Assembly (NCBI GenBank): GCA_016713785.1
Contig: JADJOM010000003.1
Coordinates: forward strand, 1,197,501 to 1,261,500
DNA: 64,000 nt
Source of the DNA: Gemmatimonadota bacterium
GTDB taxonomy: Bacteria; Gemmatimonadota; Gemmatimonadetes; Gemmatimonadales; GWC2-71-9
Reading direction: 5' to 3'
Shown: one piece after another, positions 1 through 9,300 of the stretch
Layout of the letters: every line of letters starts with the position of its first letter
Position numbering within the stretch: position 1 is the first letter of the stretch
The notes under the pieces: generated by a model
Seen by the model: the letters and a program-made list of their open reading frames with translations, nothing else
The model's database searches: none
What the model was told of the DNA's origin: nothing
Position numbers and translations under genes: made by a program

Positions 1-251
1 ACCTGCCGATCGTGGCCGATCCCAGCCACGGCACCGGGCACCGCGAGATGGTGACCCCGATGGCGCGCGCGGCGGTGGCGGCGGGCGCCGACGGCCTCCT
101 CGTGGAGGTCCATCCCGCCCCGGACCGTGCGCTGTCCGACGGCGCCCAGAGCCTCTACCCGGAGCAGTTTGCCCGGATGATGAAGGAAGTGCGCCTGATC
201 GCCGAGGCCATCGGCCGCCGGGTGGCGCTCCCGGCCGGGGTGCCCGCGTGA
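1..251 (+). CDS. aroF: DAHP synthase (class I beta type), C-terminal fragment
   Basis: Only the last ~82 codons are in the window; the frame is already open at base 3. The fragment begins with L-P-I-V-A followed by DPSHGTGHRE, the conserved metal/substrate-site motif of 3-deoxy-7-phosphoheptulonate synthases, and continues with the usual ending that places a glycine-rich 'GADGLLVEVHP' strand before the final helix. The enzyme condenses phosphoenolpyruvate and erythrose 4-phosphate, the first step of the shikimate pathway. The stop overlaps the start of the LolA-like gene (GTGA), so the two are probably cotranslated. Regulation cannot be judged because the N-terminus, where an ACT or chorismate mutase domain would lie, is outside. 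Confidence 0.85.
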   Translation, partial: LPIVADPSHGTGHREMVTPMARAAVAAGADGLLVEVHPAPDRALSDGAQSLYPEQFARMMKEVRLIAEAIGRRVALPAGVPA

Positions 252-889
252 AGGCGCTCCTCGCCGCGCTCCTCCTCCTGGCCGCGCCGCCGCAGGCCGA
301 CCCGGACCCGCGGGTCCTGATCGAGAAGGCGGCCCGCGCCTACCGGGCGATCAACTCCTTCACCGCGGACTTCACGCAGGTGATCGCGGATTCGATGATC
401 GGCACCTACGAGAGCCGCGGCCGGATCGTCCAGGCCGGCGAGTCACGGCTCGCGATGCGCTTCACCGACCCGAATGGCGATGCGATCATGATGGACGGGG
501 AGCACATCTGGGTCTATACCCCGAGCACCACCCCGGGCCAGGTGCTGCGGCTCAAGCTCCCCACCGACCCGACCTACGGCCCGAACGTGCTGGCCTGGAT
601 CCTCACCGACCCCGCCCGGCGCTACGAAAGCCGCTACCTCCGCAACGACCAGGTGGCCGGCCGCGGCGCCGACGTGCTCGTCCTTACGCCCAGGGACCGC
701 ACCCTGCCGTTCCGTGAGGCAGTGGTCTGGCTCGACCAGTTCGACAACCTGCCCCGCAGGCTCGAGATCCGGGAACGGGGCGGCCAGGTCCGCACCCTCA
801 CCTTCACCGGCGTGCAGACCAGCCGCCGCGTCGGACCCGAGACATTCACCTTCCGCGCCCCTGACGGGGTGCGAATCGTCGACCAGTAG
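248..889 (+). CDS. lolA: LolA-like outer-membrane lipoprotein carrier
   Basis: 213 residues starting at a GTG that overlaps the preceding stop. A short hydrophobic signal peptide (about residues 1-17) is followed by a LolA/LolB-type beta-barrel domain: an N-terminal helix, 'SFTADFTQ', then strands with 'GRIVQAGESRLAMRF', 'DGEHIWVYTP' and a C-terminal 'FTFRAPDGVRIVD' strand, all typical of the family. LolA carries lipoproteins through the periplasm from the LolCDE exporter to the outer membrane. No LolB-like gene or lolCDE set lies directly beside it, but several predicted lipoproteins are encoded later in the window. Family placement is good; that it is the functional LolA is inferred. Confidence 0.8.
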   Translation: MKALLAALLLLAAPPQADPDPRVLIEKAARAYRAINSFTADFTQVIADSMIGTYESRGRIVQAGESRLAMRFTDPNGDAIMMDGEHIWVYTPSTTPGQVLRLKLPTDPTYGPNVLAWILTDPARRYESRYLRNDQVAGRGADVLVLTPRDRTLPFREAVVWLDQFDNLPRRLEIRERGGQVRTLTFTGVQTSRRVGPETFTFRAPDGVRIVDQ

Positions 890-902
890 GCCCGCGCCGG
901 CG

Positions 903-1721
903 CTACGGAAGCGCCGCGCGGAGCAGCGCCCGAAGCTCCGCAACGCGACCCGCCTCGAGCCCCGCCGCCTCCGCCAGCCGGACCGCCTCCATCCCCAGCA
1001 CGGCGTAGGTCTCCCGTTCCGCCACCGGCAGCTCCGCCAGGTGACGGACCACCGTGGCCACGTCGCCTCGCCGTACCGGGCCGGTGAGCGCCTCGGCCGG
1101 CGGCAGGCGCTCCAGGTTCTCCAGCGCCCCGCGCATCATCGGAAGGTAGATCCGCGCCGCCAGCGACGGGTCCACGCCGGCATCCTCCGCCACCCTGGCG
1201 GCGATCGCGGCCAGGACCACCAGGTAGTTCGAGGCGAACACCCCGCCGGCGTGGTATCGGGGCTTGGCGCCTGGCGGCAGCGGGATCGGGATGAGCGCCA
1301 GCAGCCGCGCCAGTCGCTCCGCCTCGGCGACCGCCCGGGGCTGTCCCTCGATCGCGGCGTAGGCACCACGCCAGCGGGCGGCGGCAGTATCCGGATCGGC
1401 AATCGTCTGGAGGGGGTGGAACGAGCCCAGGGCGGCGCCAGACGGTACGAGCGGCTGGAGCGCGTGGTGGTCGTGCAGGCCGGAGAGGTGGAGCACCACC
1501 TGGTCCGCGGTGACGGCTCCCCGCTCCGCGAGCCCGCGGGCCACGGTCGCGATGGCATCGTCGGGCACCGCCAGGATCACCGTGGTGGCGCCGCCGGCCA
1601 CGTCCGCCGCCTCGCCAGCACCAGGGCCGCGTCCCGAGGCCAGCTCCACCCGCTCCCCGGCCTCGCCCAGCGCCCGCGCCAGCCCGCGGCCCATGCGGCC
1701 GCCGCCGACGATCGCGATCAT
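903..1721 (-). CDS. Rossmann-fold/DUF2520 oxidoreductase-like protein
   Basis: 272 residues. The N-terminus reads IAIVGGGRMGRGLARAL, a classic dinucleotide-binding Rossmann motif, and the C-terminal half is the all-helical DUF2520 domain with 'LGSFHPLQTI' and 'KPRYHAGGVFASNYLV'. This arrangement resembles 6-phosphogluconate dehydrogenase and pyrroline-5-carboxylate reductase-like enzymes; the substrate is unknown. The ATG at 1721-1719 was chosen because it gives the canonical Rossmann start and overlaps the stop of the TauE-like gene (ATGA). The same frame stays open further upstream, but that part would lie wholly inside tauE. Confidence 0.8.
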   Translation of the reverse strand: MIAIVGGGRMGRGLARALGEAGERVELASGRGPGAGEAADVAGGATTVILAVPDDAIATVARGLAERGAVTADQVVLHLSGLHDHHALQPLVPSGAALGSFHPLQTIADPDTAAARWRGAYAAIEGQPRAVAEAERLARLLALIPIPLPPGAKPRYHAGGVFASNYLVVLAAIAARVAEDAGVDPSLAARIYLPMMRGALENLERLPPAEALTGPVRRGDVATVVRHLAELPVAERETYAVLGMEAVRLAEAAGLEAGRVAELRALLRAALP

Positions 1722-2500
1722 CCCTGCTGTCCAGAGCGCCACGCCACGAGCAGCCAGAGCCCGATGCCAGCGAAGATCGTGGCGAAGAGCCAGTAGAGGG
1801 TCGGCGGGCTGGCCTGGCGATTGACCCGGACGCCGAGGGGAACCGTGACCGCCGCCCCGAGCGCCAGCGGCAGCGCCATCCGAAGGTCCAGGAAGCCCGC
1901 CATCCACGACGAGACGGGCGGACCCTCCCCGGCCGTGAGGTAGCCGAGCCCTCCGGAGAGCGTGGTGAGGCAGACGCCCGCGAGCGCGGTCGGGGCCACC
2001 GACTTGATCGGCAGCTTGCCGACGTACAGCAGGACCGGCACCGCGATCAGCCCGCCCCCGATGCCGAGGAGCGCCGACAGGGCGCCGCCGACGAACCCCA
2101 CCGCCACCAGCCACCCCCAGGAATGCGTCGCCGGGGTGGTATCCTGCTCCACGCGCCGCTGCCGCGCGCGGCGCGCGAGGTCCCAGGCGGAAAAGAGGAG
2201 GAAGCCGCCGAACGCGGCACGGACCCAGTGCGCCTCCCCCACCTTGGTGAGGATGCGCGCCACCACGAACGCCGAGAACACCCCGGGGAGGGCGTAGGCC
2301 GCCGCCGGACGCCAGGCGATGGCCCGCGCCAGCCCGTAGCGCCAGGTGCCGATGGAGGAGGTCACAAACGCCACGCCCAGACTGGTCGCGTGGGCCACGA
2401 CCGTCTGGGCGGAGGGAGTCACCTGCGTGCCGGCATAGACCGCGTACAGGAAGGGCACCATCAGCACCCCGCCGCCCACCCCCGCCACCGCCGACAGCAC
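1718..2500 (-). CDS. TauE/SafE family anion permease
   Basis: About 260 residues, nearly all hydrophobic, with two copies of the family's glycine-rich motif: 'AVAGVGGGVLMVPFL' near the N-terminus and 'ALLGIGGGLIAVPVL' in the second half, separated by a basic loop. About eight membrane segments are expected. Family members export sulfite, sulfoacetate or related organic anions; the substrate here is not readable. The GTG at 2500 is the first usual start, but it cuts into the first helix. The open frame continues upstream with hydrophobic residues (AFAVGLLVG) and no ATG, GTG or TTG, so the true start may be a CTG. It follows ctp by about 56 bases and overlaps the DUF2520 gene. Confidence 0.75.
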   Translation of the reverse strand: MLSAVAGVGGGVLMVPFLYAVYAGTQVTPSAQTVVAHATSLGVAFVTSSIGTWRYGLARAIAWRPAAAYALPGVFSAFVVARILTKVGEAHWVRAAFGGFLLFSAWDLARRARQRRVEQDTTPATHSWGWLVAVGFVGGALSALLGIGGGLIAVPVLLYVGKLPIKSVAPTALAGVCLTTLSGGLGYLTAGEGPPVSSWMAGFLDLRMALPLALGAAVTVPLGVRVNRQASPPTLYWLFATIFAGIGLWLLVAWRSGQQG

Positions 2501-2556
2501 ACCAACCAGCAGGCCGACGGCGAAGGCCGCGGGGACCTCGAGTGCAGCCGGGATCG

Positions 2557-4194
2557 CTAGTTCCGCGAGGCCGGCGGGGCCGCGGAAGCGGCCTGGGTCA
2601 TCGCCACGGAGAGCAGGTCCTTCGGGGTCTGGGCCCGGCCGAGGAGGTCGAGCGCCACCTGCATCTGGCGGTCGTCATGCGCCCGGCGGCGGAACTCCGC
2701 GGGCCGCCCGAAGACGTACCGCGCGATCTCGTAGCCGAGCTGCTCGTCGATCAGCGTCCCCGCCTTGGCGAAGGTCTCGGACGTCACTTCGACGCCCTTG
2801 GCCCGCAGCCGGCGGAGCACCTCCGCCCGCATCGCCGGGGTGACCGAGAAGCCCTCGCTGGTGACCCCCTTGTCCGTCTTGATCTGCAGCGCGGTCGCCG
2901 TGATCGCGTCACGATACTCGGTGAACTTGGACGCCAGCGCCGTGGCGAACGTCCGCTCCTCGTCGGTGAGCGAATCCTGCCGGACGATGAGGTCGGGGAC
3001 GATACCGCCGCCCCCCCGCACCAGGCGCCCGCTGTCGGTGTGGTAGAGCGGCCGGGCGGAGTCGGCCGCCGTGCTGTCCCCGGGCTTGTGGGCGGCGTCG
3101 GCCGCCGCCACCGACGCCTGGTCTTCTTCGCTCCGGACCTTGCGCTGGATGGTCCGCCCGCTCGGGGTGTACCACCGGCCCGTGGTCAGCTTGAGCGCGG
3201 TGTTCTCGGAGAAGGGGAAGAGGGTCTGGACCAGGCCCTTGCCGAAGGTGGGCACGCCCACCACCACCGCGCGGTCGTGGTCCTGCAGGGCGCCGGAGAT
3301 GATCTCCGCCGCGCTGGCGGTGCCATCGTTGACCAGCACGACGATCGGCAGCGTGGGCCATTCCTGTCGTGCCTGGTCGGAGAACTGCTTGGTGGCGCCC
3401 CGGGCCCGGCCCCTGGTGGAGACGATCTCCTGCTCGCTGTCGAGGAACAGGTCCGCGACCTTGACCCCCTGGTCGAGCAGGCCCCCCGGGTTGCCGCGCA
3501 GGTCGAGGACCAGGCTCTTCATACCCTTGCCGAGCAGCGCGCCGATCTCCCGCCGCAGCTCCTGCGTGGAGCTCTCGGCGACGGGATTGAGCGAGATGTA
3601 GCCGATGTTGCCGGGGAAGAGGTTGCCCGGCGGGACCGAACGCACGTGGATGGTGGCCCGGGTGAGCTGGTAGGCGATCGGCTGCGCGAACCCGGCGCGG
3701 CGGATCTTGAGCTCGACGCTGCTGCCGGGCGTGCCCCGGAGCGCCTTGACCGCCTGGTCGTTGGTCCAGCCCTCGGTGGACTTGGAATCCACGGAGATGA
3801 TCTGGTCGCCAGTCTCGACCCCGGCCCGCTCGGCCGGCGTCTCGGGCAGCGGTGCCACCACGGTGATCCAGCCATCCCGGACGTCGATCTGGATGCCCAG
3901 GCCGCCGTAGTTGCCGGTGGTCGTTTCGGTCAGCTGCTTGTAGTCGTCGTTCTGCAGCAGGACCGAATACGGGTCCTTGAGCTGCTCCAGCATGCCGGTG
4001 GTGGCCCGCTGGTACAGCTCGCTCTGCGGGATCGAGTCGACATAGTAGGCGCTGACGTGCGACAGCACGTCGTCGAACAGCCGCGCCTGCTGGTAGACGT
4101 CGCCGTCCCGGGAGGTGCCCCGCTGGAGCAGCCAGCCGCCCGTGAAGAACGAAATGACCGCCACCAAGGCGATCAGCCCCCATCGCTGCCGCAT
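2557..4194 (-). CDS. ctp: S41 family C-terminal processing peptidase
   Basis: 545 residues. A signal anchor (about 7-24) leads to a PDZ domain (about 93-170) and an S41 protease domain. The serine of 'NDGTASAAEI' (about Ser294) and the lysine of 'PTFGKGLVQT' (about Lys319) form the Ser/Lys catalytic dyad of CtpA-type proteases. These periplasmic enzymes trim or degrade proteins with exposed hydrophobic C-termini. The ATG at 4194 is preceded by GGAGG at good spacing, which settles the start; a longer open frame upstream runs into tmk. A C-terminal extension of roughly 150 residues with 'AEFRRRAHDDRQMQVALDLL' follows the protease domain. It lies 62 bases after tmk on the same strand. Confidence 0.93.
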   Translation of the reverse strand: MRQRWGLIALVAVISFFTGGWLLQRGTSRDGDVYQQARLFDDVLSHVSAYYVDSIPQSELYQRATTGMLEQLKDPYSVLLQNDDYKQLTETTTGNYGGLGIQIDVRDGWITVVAPLPETPAERAGVETGDQIISVDSKSTEGWTNDQAVKALRGTPGSSVELKIRRAGFAQPIAYQLTRATIHVRSVPPGNLFPGNIGYISLNPVAESSTQELRREIGALLGKGMKSLVLDLRGNPGGLLDQGVKVADLFLDSEQEIVSTRGRARGATKQFSDQARQEWPTLPIVVLVNDGTASAAEIISGALQDHDRAVVVGVPTFGKGLVQTLFPFSENTALKLTTGRWYTPSGRTIQRKVRSEEDQASVAAADAAHKPGDSTAADSARPLYHTDSGRLVRGGGGIVPDLIVRQDSLTDEERTFATALASKFTEYRDAITATALQIKTDKGVTSEGFSVTPAMRAEVLRRLRAKGVEVTSETFAKAGTLIDEQLGYEIARYVFGRPAEFRRRAHDDRQMQVALDLLGRAQTPKDLLSVAMTQAASAAPPASRN

Positions 4195-4256
4195 GACGAC
4201 CTCCGGATCTCGGGGCCGCGCCGGCCATGCCTGGCCGTGCCCCCGGCGTTCGTAAG

Positions 4257-4895
4257 CTAACCTGCCGCGGCCCCGCCCGCCCCCACCCCGGCAGCGACCA
4301 TCGCCTCCCAAGCCGCTCGCAAGAGCTGTTCCGGCGGCAACGCGGCGTCCAGATGGGCCACGCCGGGGCCGGTCGCATTCCGGAACACCGCGCCGACCCG
4401 TTCGTGGAACTCCCGGCCCGCGCGTTCGATCCGGTCCAGCCCCTGTCCGGCCTGACGGATGCGATCGAAGCCGAGTTCCGGCGGCAGGTCGAGGACCAGG
4501 GTCAGGTCCGGCTGGAGGCCCCCGGTGGCCGCCCGGTTGGCGGCCAGGAAGAGCGCCCGGTCGATGCCGCGCCCGCCGCACTGGTAGGCTTCGGTGGACA
4601 GCTGGAAGCGGTCCGCGATCACCGTCTGGCCGGCGGCCAGCGCGGGGCCGATCACCCGCGCCACCAGGTCGGCCCGCGCCGCCAGGAAGAGGTACAGCTC
4701 GCTGACGGGCTCGATCGGCTGCGCCGGGTCGAGCAACACTTCCCGGATCCGCTCCGCCACCGGGGTGCCTCCGGGCTCGCGCACCAGCACCGCGTCCCTG
4801 CCGGCCGCGCGCAGCCGATCGGCCAGGGCGTGGACGAGCGTGCTCTTCCCCGCCCCCTCCGGCCCCTCGACCACGAGGAAGCCGCCCGGCGTCAT
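4257..4895 (-). CDS. tmk: Thymidylate kinase
   Basis: 212 residues. The P-loop GPEGAGKST is at 11-19, followed by 'REPGGTPVAERIRE' (the DR/E-P-G-G nucleotide-binding element) and 'VIADRFQLSTEAYQ'. It phosphorylates dTMP to dTDP for DNA synthesis. The ATG at 4895 overlaps the stop of the YlbF-like gene (ATGA), so it is translationally coupled to it. Length is normal for bacterial Tmk. The C-terminus is a low-complexity Gly/Ala tail. Confidence 0.95.
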   Translation of the reverse strand: MTPGGFLVVEGPEGAGKSTLVHALADRLRAAGRDAVLVREPGGTPVAERIREVLLDPAQPIEPVSELYLFLAARADLVARVIGPALAAGQTVIADRFQLSTEAYQCGGRGIDRALFLAANRAATGGLQPDLTLVLDLPPELGFDRIRQAGQGLDRIERAGREFHERVGAVFRNATGPGVAHLDAALPPEQLLRAAWEAMVAAGVGAGGAAAG

Positions 4896-5245
4896 CCGAG
4901 GGTGATGATGCTGCTGCTGGCGCCCTTCTCCATCCCCTGGCCGATGAGCTGGTTCACCCGGATCATGACCTTCTCGAAGTTGGCGCGGGCCACGGCGTAG
5001 GCCTGTCCGGTCGGGCTCACCTCGAGCTCGCGGACGGCGGTCTCGTAGGTCTCGGCGGTGGCCTGGTCGGGCATCTGGCCCTGCGAGACCAGTTCGTCCA
5101 TCTGGCGCGCGAGCTTCTGGATCAGCTCCACCTTGGCCTGGGCCTCGGCGTCCTCCCGGAGCGCGCTTTCGGCCCGCCGCAGCGCCTTGTACTCCTGCGT
5201 CTGGCCGATCATCCGGCCCAGTTCCTCTGCCTTGTCCCAGATCAC
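4892..5245 (-). CDS. YlbF/YmcA-family (DUF964) helical protein
   Basis: 117 residues, highly charged and helical throughout ('EYKALRRAESALREDAEAQAKVELIQKLARQMDELV'), matching the DUF964 family that includes Bacillus YlbF and YmcA, partners of the RNase Y-directing Y-complex. The start is the GTG at 5245, nine bases after GAGGAG and overlapping the prmC stop (GTGA). It sits between prmC and tmk in a tight housekeeping run, so it is probably expressed at the same level as translation and replication genes. The family assignment is from overall pattern; whether it acts on RNase Y here is unknown, and no rny gene is in the window. Confidence 0.7.
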   Translation of the reverse strand: MIWDKAEELGRMIGQTQEYKALRRAESALREDAEAQAKVELIQKLARQMDELVSQGQMPDQATAETYETAVRELEVSPTGQAYAVARANFEKVMIRVNQLIGQGMEKGASSSIITLG

Positions 5246-6090
5246 GATGATTCGCTCCTCCGCGCGAGGAGGTACCGCGCGCGGCCGAAAAGGTCGTCCC
5301 GCACCGTCGCCATCGCCAGGCCCGCCGCCGCGGCCAGCGCCAGGCTGGCCGCCGCACGGGTCGCATCGATCTCCAGCGCCACCACTCCCCCGGGCCGGAG
5401 CACCCGGACCGCCTGCCCCAGCAGGCGGCGCGTGTCGGCCAGGCCGTCGCCCCCGCTGGCCAGCGCCGCGCGCGGCTCGTGGTCCCGGACGCTGCTGTCC
5501 AGCGCCTGATACTCCGCCTCGGAAAGATAGGGCGGATTCGAAACCACCGCGTCCATCGTTCCGGGCCCGACCGCCGCGAGCAGGTCGCCCGCGAGGAGCA
5601 CCACGCCGAGCCCGGTCCGGGACCGGTTCTCCGCCGCCAGCCCGAGGGCGTCCCGCGAGCGGTCCATGCCCACGACCAGCCGATACCGGCCCTCGTCCGC
5701 CAGCGCCAGCGCGATGCACCCCGATCCGGTGCCGACGTCGATCACCTGACCGGTGCCGGCCTGGGCCAGCACCAGCTCCACCAGGCCCTCGGTCTCGGGG
5801 CGCGGGATCAGGGCCCGCCGGTCCGCGCGCAGGGTCAGTCGGCGGAAGCCCGCGATGCCGGTGACGTACGCGTGCGGCTCCCCTGCCGCCCGCCGGGTGA
5901 CCGCCTGCCGGAACCGCGCAATCGCCTCGGGTGCGGGCGGCGCGTCGTCGGCCGGGAGGGTGTAGCTCGGCAGGCCGGCCAGGTCGGCCCAGATCCGGAC
6001 CGCCTCGCGGCGCGGCTCCGTGATCCCCTGCTCCCGCAACCGGGCCGCTCCCTCGTCGATCAGGGCGGCCCGGGGCGGCGCTTCAGTCAC
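5242..6090 (-). CDS. prmC: Release factor glutamine methyltransferase
   Basis: 282 residues. An N-terminal helical domain precedes the SAM-binding motif DVGTGSG (118-124) and the catalytic NPPY motif (185-188), which places the release-factor glutamine side chain. PrmC methylates the GGQ glutamine of RF1 and RF2. It directly follows prfA, its substrate gene; the GTG start at 6090 lies inside the prfA stop region (GTGACTGA), an 8-base overlap. The frame is open upstream to 6138, but that part is within prfA and lacks family similarity. Confidence 0.94.
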   Translation of the reverse strand: MTEAPPRAALIDEGAARLREQGITEPRREAVRIWADLAGLPSYTLPADDAPPAPEAIARFRQAVTRRAAGEPHAYVTGIAGFRRLTLRADRRALIPRPETEGLVELVLAQAGTGQVIDVGTGSGCIALALADEGRYRLVVGMDRSRDALGLAAENRSRTGLGVVLLAGDLLAAVGPGTMDAVVSNPPYLSEAEYQALDSSVRDHEPRAALASGGDGLADTRRLLGQAVRVLRPGGVVALEIDATRAAASLALAAAAGLAMATVRDDLFGRARYLLARRSESS

Positions 6091-7141
6091 CGAGCTGCTC
6101 CTGGCGGCTCGCCATGCGCAGCGCGTCGATGAACTCATCGAGCTTGCCGTCGAGCACGCCCGGGAGGTCGTGCACCGAGAGGTTGATCCGGTGGTCGGTC
6201 ACCCGGCTCTGCGGATAGTTGTAGGTGCGGATCTTGGCCGAGCGGTCGCCGGTGCCCACCATCGCCCGGCGATCGCGGGACCGGGCCGCCTCCTGCTCGG
6301 CGATGCGACGGTCGAGCAGCCGGGCCCGGAGCACTTCCATGGCCTTGAGCTTGTTCTGGAGCTGCGACTTCTGGTCCTGCTGCGAGACCACCAGGCCGGT
6401 CGGGAGGTGGGTGATGCGGACCGCGCTGTCGGTGGTGTTCACGCTCTGGCCCCCGGGGCCGCCCGAGCGGAACACGTCGATGCGCAGGTCGTTGGGGTGG
6501 ATGGTGACATCCACCTCCTCCGCCTCCGGCAGCACCGCCACCGTCGCGGCCGACGTGTGGATGCGGCCCGCCGACTCCGTCGCGGGCACCCGCTGCACCC
6601 GGTGCACGCCCGCCTCCCGCCGCAGCTGCCCGAAGGCATCGTCGCCGCGCGCCGCGAAGATGGCTTCCTTGATCCCGCCGGAGGTGCCGTCGCTGAGGGA
6701 GATGATCTCGACGGTCAGGCCTCGTCGCTGCAGGAACCGCTGATACATGCGGAACAGGTCGGCGGCGAACAGGGCCGCCTCATCGCCGCCGGTGCCGGCG
6801 CGGATCTCGACGATGGCGTCACGGTCGTCGAGCGGGTCACGGGGGAGCAGCAACTCGTGGAGCTGGGCCTCAAGCGGGGCAATCTCGACGGGCAGGCGGT
6901 CGAGGTCGTCCTGCACCAATGCGGCAAGCTCGGGATCGGCCTCACCGGCCAACTCCCGAGCTTGTGCCAGGGCATCCTGCAGCTTCTGCAGCCGGTCGGC
7001 GAGCTGGACCACCGGCGCCAGCCGGTTGTGTTCCCTCCCGAGCGCGCGGAGCTTGGCGGGATCGGCCGCGGTCGAGGGGTCGGCCAGCGCGGTGGCGACC
7101 TCCTCCGCCCGGCCGAGCGCCTGGCGGAGTCGGGCCTCCAC
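6083..7141 (-). CDS. prfA: Peptide chain release factor 1
   Basis: 352 residues, start GTG at 7141. The codon-recognition tripeptide is P-A-T (about 186-188), diagnostic for RF1, which reads UAA and UAG, rather than the SPF of RF2. The GGQ loop is at about 230-232 in 'RSGGPGGQSVNTTDSAVRI'. It releases the finished chain from peptidyl-tRNA in the ribosomal A site. It lies three bases after rpmE and overlaps prmC, the common rpmE-prfA-prmC order. Confidence 0.97.
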   Translation of the reverse strand: MEARLRQALGRAEEVATALADPSTAADPAKLRALGREHNRLAPVVQLADRLQKLQDALAQARELAGEADPELAALVQDDLDRLPVEIAPLEAQLHELLLPRDPLDDRDAIVEIRAGTGGDEAALFAADLFRMYQRFLQRRGLTVEIISLSDGTSGGIKEAIFAARGDDAFGQLRREAGVHRVQRVPATESAGRIHTSAATVAVLPEAEEVDVTIHPNDLRIDVFRSGGPGGQSVNTTDSAVRITHLPTGLVVSQQDQKSQLQNKLKAMEVLRARLLDRRIAEQEAARSRDRRAMVGTGDRSAKIRTYNYPQSRVTDHRINLSVHDLPGVLDGKLDEFIDALRMASRQEQLGD

Positions 7142-7144
7142 GCG

Positions 7145-7369
7145 CTAGCCCTGGGGGCCCGCGGCGGCCTTGTCGCCCGAGTACTTCTTGCGGAAGCGAT
7201 CCACCCGACCCTGGGTATCCACCAGACGCTGGCGGCCGGTGAAGTAGGGGTGGCACTTGGCGCAGATTTCGACGTGCACGTTGCTGCTGGTGGAGCGGGT
7301 CTCGAACTCGTTCCCGCACGCGCACTTCACCATCAGCTTGTGGTAGACCGGATGGACGTTCGCCTTCAC
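7145..7369 (-). CDS. rpmE: 50S ribosomal protein L31
   Basis: 74 residues. It has the 'HPVYHKLMVKCACGNEFETRS' start, 'CAKCHPYFTGRQRLVD' and a basic tail, i.e. the zinc-binding (C+) form of L31 with the CxC and CxxC pairs. The start is GTG at 7369 with AGGAG about seven bases upstream. First gene of a minus-strand run continuing through prfA, prmC, the YlbF-like gene and tmk. The Ala/Gly-rich C-terminal tail is a little longer than usual. Confidence 0.96.
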   Translation of the reverse strand: MKANVHPVYHKLMVKCACGNEFETRSTSSNVHVEICAKCHPYFTGRQRLVDTQGRVDRFRKKYSGDKAAAGPQG

Positions 7370-7425
7370 TGTTCGCTCCTGTGCACTGTTCCCGGCGCCC
7401 GATGCAGGCGCTCGTAAAGCTCGGC

Positions 7426-7455
7426 AATATAGCCGCTTAGCCAACAGGAAGGCAA
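7426..7455 (-). promoter_or_regulatory. Sigma70-type promoter of the rpmE operon
   Basis: On the minus strand a TTGCCT -35 box (7455-7450) and a TATATT -10 box (7431-7426) are separated by 18 bases and lie about 57 bases before the rpmE start. The sequence around is otherwise very GC-rich, so the AT-rich box stands out. Confidence 0.65.
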
Positions 7456-7591
7456 CCGGCGGCGATTCCGGGCCGAGGCGCCTCGCCACCTTGGGAGGCC
7501 GGGCGGGGACGGATTCCCGGTCGCTGCCGCACCCCCCGGACGGCCGTGCTGGGCCGGGGGCCAGCCAGGCGCGGAGGCCGGTGCCGTCAGT

Positions 7592-7620
7592 TTGACACCG
7601 CAGAGGGACCTAACTATCGT
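7592..7620 (+). promoter_or_regulatory. Sigma70-type promoter of the Crp/Fnr gene
   Basis: A perfect TTGACA (7592-7597) and TATCGT (7615-7620) are separated by exactly 17 bases. Transcription would start near 7627 and give a leader of about 27 bases containing GAGGG before the GTG start at 7654. It is divergent from the rpmE promoter 140-170 bases away. Confidence 0.75.
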
Positions 7621-7653
7621 ATTTACCTATACTTCCACCATGTCGAGGGCCTT

Positions 7654-8331
7654 GTGCCGCTCAGCCCCCTAGAGGTGCTCAAAAAGGTGCCGCTGTTCGC
7701 GTCGATGCGCGAAAGCGACATCACCGCTTTCGCGGAACTCGTCCGGGAGCGAAGCTATCCCAAAGGCAGCGTGATCGTCTTCGAGGACGACCCCGGCGAC
7801 GCCCTCTTCCTGGTCGCGGCCGGCCAGGTCAAGGTGGTGCTCATCGGCGAGGACGGCCGGGAGGTCATCCTGTCGGTGCTCAGCGAGGGCAGCTTCTTCG
7901 GGGAGATGGCGCTGATCGACGACCAGCCCCGGTCGGCCACGGTCATCGCCATGACCGACGCCGCGGTCCTGGTGCTGCGCCGGGAGGACTTCCAGACCCG
8001 GCTGCGCACCTCTCCCGAAGTGGCCATCGCCCTGATGCGGGAGCTGTCGCGGCGGCTCCGCCGGGCGGACGAGAAGATCGGCAGCCTGGTGCTGCTCGAC
8101 GTCAACGGCCGGGTGGCCGACCTCATCCTGCGCATGGCGGAGGAGGAGGGCGGCGACCGGGTCACCAAGAAGATCACCCACCACGTCATCGCCCAGATGA
8201 TCGGCTCCAGCCGGGAAACCGTCTCCCGGACCATGCGGGACTTCGTGGAGCGGGACCTGATCCAGGTCACCCGGAAGGAAATCACGATCACCAACCGTCA
8301 GTTGCTGGAGCGGGCCGCCGGACGTTCGTGA
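7654..8331 (+). CDS. Crp/Fnr family transcriptional regulator
   Basis: 225 residues. An N-terminal cyclic-nucleotide-binding-type beta barrel ('GDALFLVAAGQVKVVLIGEDGREVILSVLSEGSFFGEMALIDD', about residues 35-80) is joined by a long dimer helix to a winged helix with the recognition stretch 'IGSSRETVSRTMRDF' near residue 190. It lacks the N-terminal cysteine cluster of oxygen-sensing FNR. The phosphate-binding residues around 'FFGEMALIDDQPRSATV' resemble cAMP-binding CRP (consensus FGE..L....RSATV), so cyclic nucleotide sensing is plausible. The GTG at 7654, after GAGGG, was preferred to an upstream extension that would overlap the promoter. Confidence 0.9.
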   Translation: MPLSPLEVLKKVPLFASMRESDITAFAELVRERSYPKGSVIVFEDDPGDALFLVAAGQVKVVLIGEDGREVILSVLSEGSFFGEMALIDDQPRSATVIAMTDAAVLVLRREDFQTRLRTSPEVAIALMRELSRRLRRADEKIGSLVLLDVNGRVADLILRMAEEEGGDRVTKKITHHVIAQMIGSSRETVSRTMRDFVERDLIQVTRKEITITNRQLLERAAGRS

Positions 8332-8419
8332 TCCGGCGCACGCCGCCGGCGTGAGCGCCGGCGACGTCCCGGATGGCAGAGTCCTTGCACCGTTCTATCG
8401 GATGCAACCGAGAGGAGTC

Positions 8420-9286
<867 letters not shown>

Positions 9287-9300
9287 CGAGGTTGGAGCCT

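Noticed and set aside
7546..7653. N-terminal extension of the Crp/Fnr protein
   Set aside because: It would lie over the promoter and has no family similarity; the GTG at 7654 has a ribosome-binding site.
7640..7672. Ten-codon frame (ATG at 7640) six bases after TATACT, overlapping the Crp-family start
   Set aside because: The consensus promoter at 7592-7620 explains expression better, and so short a frame has no other support.
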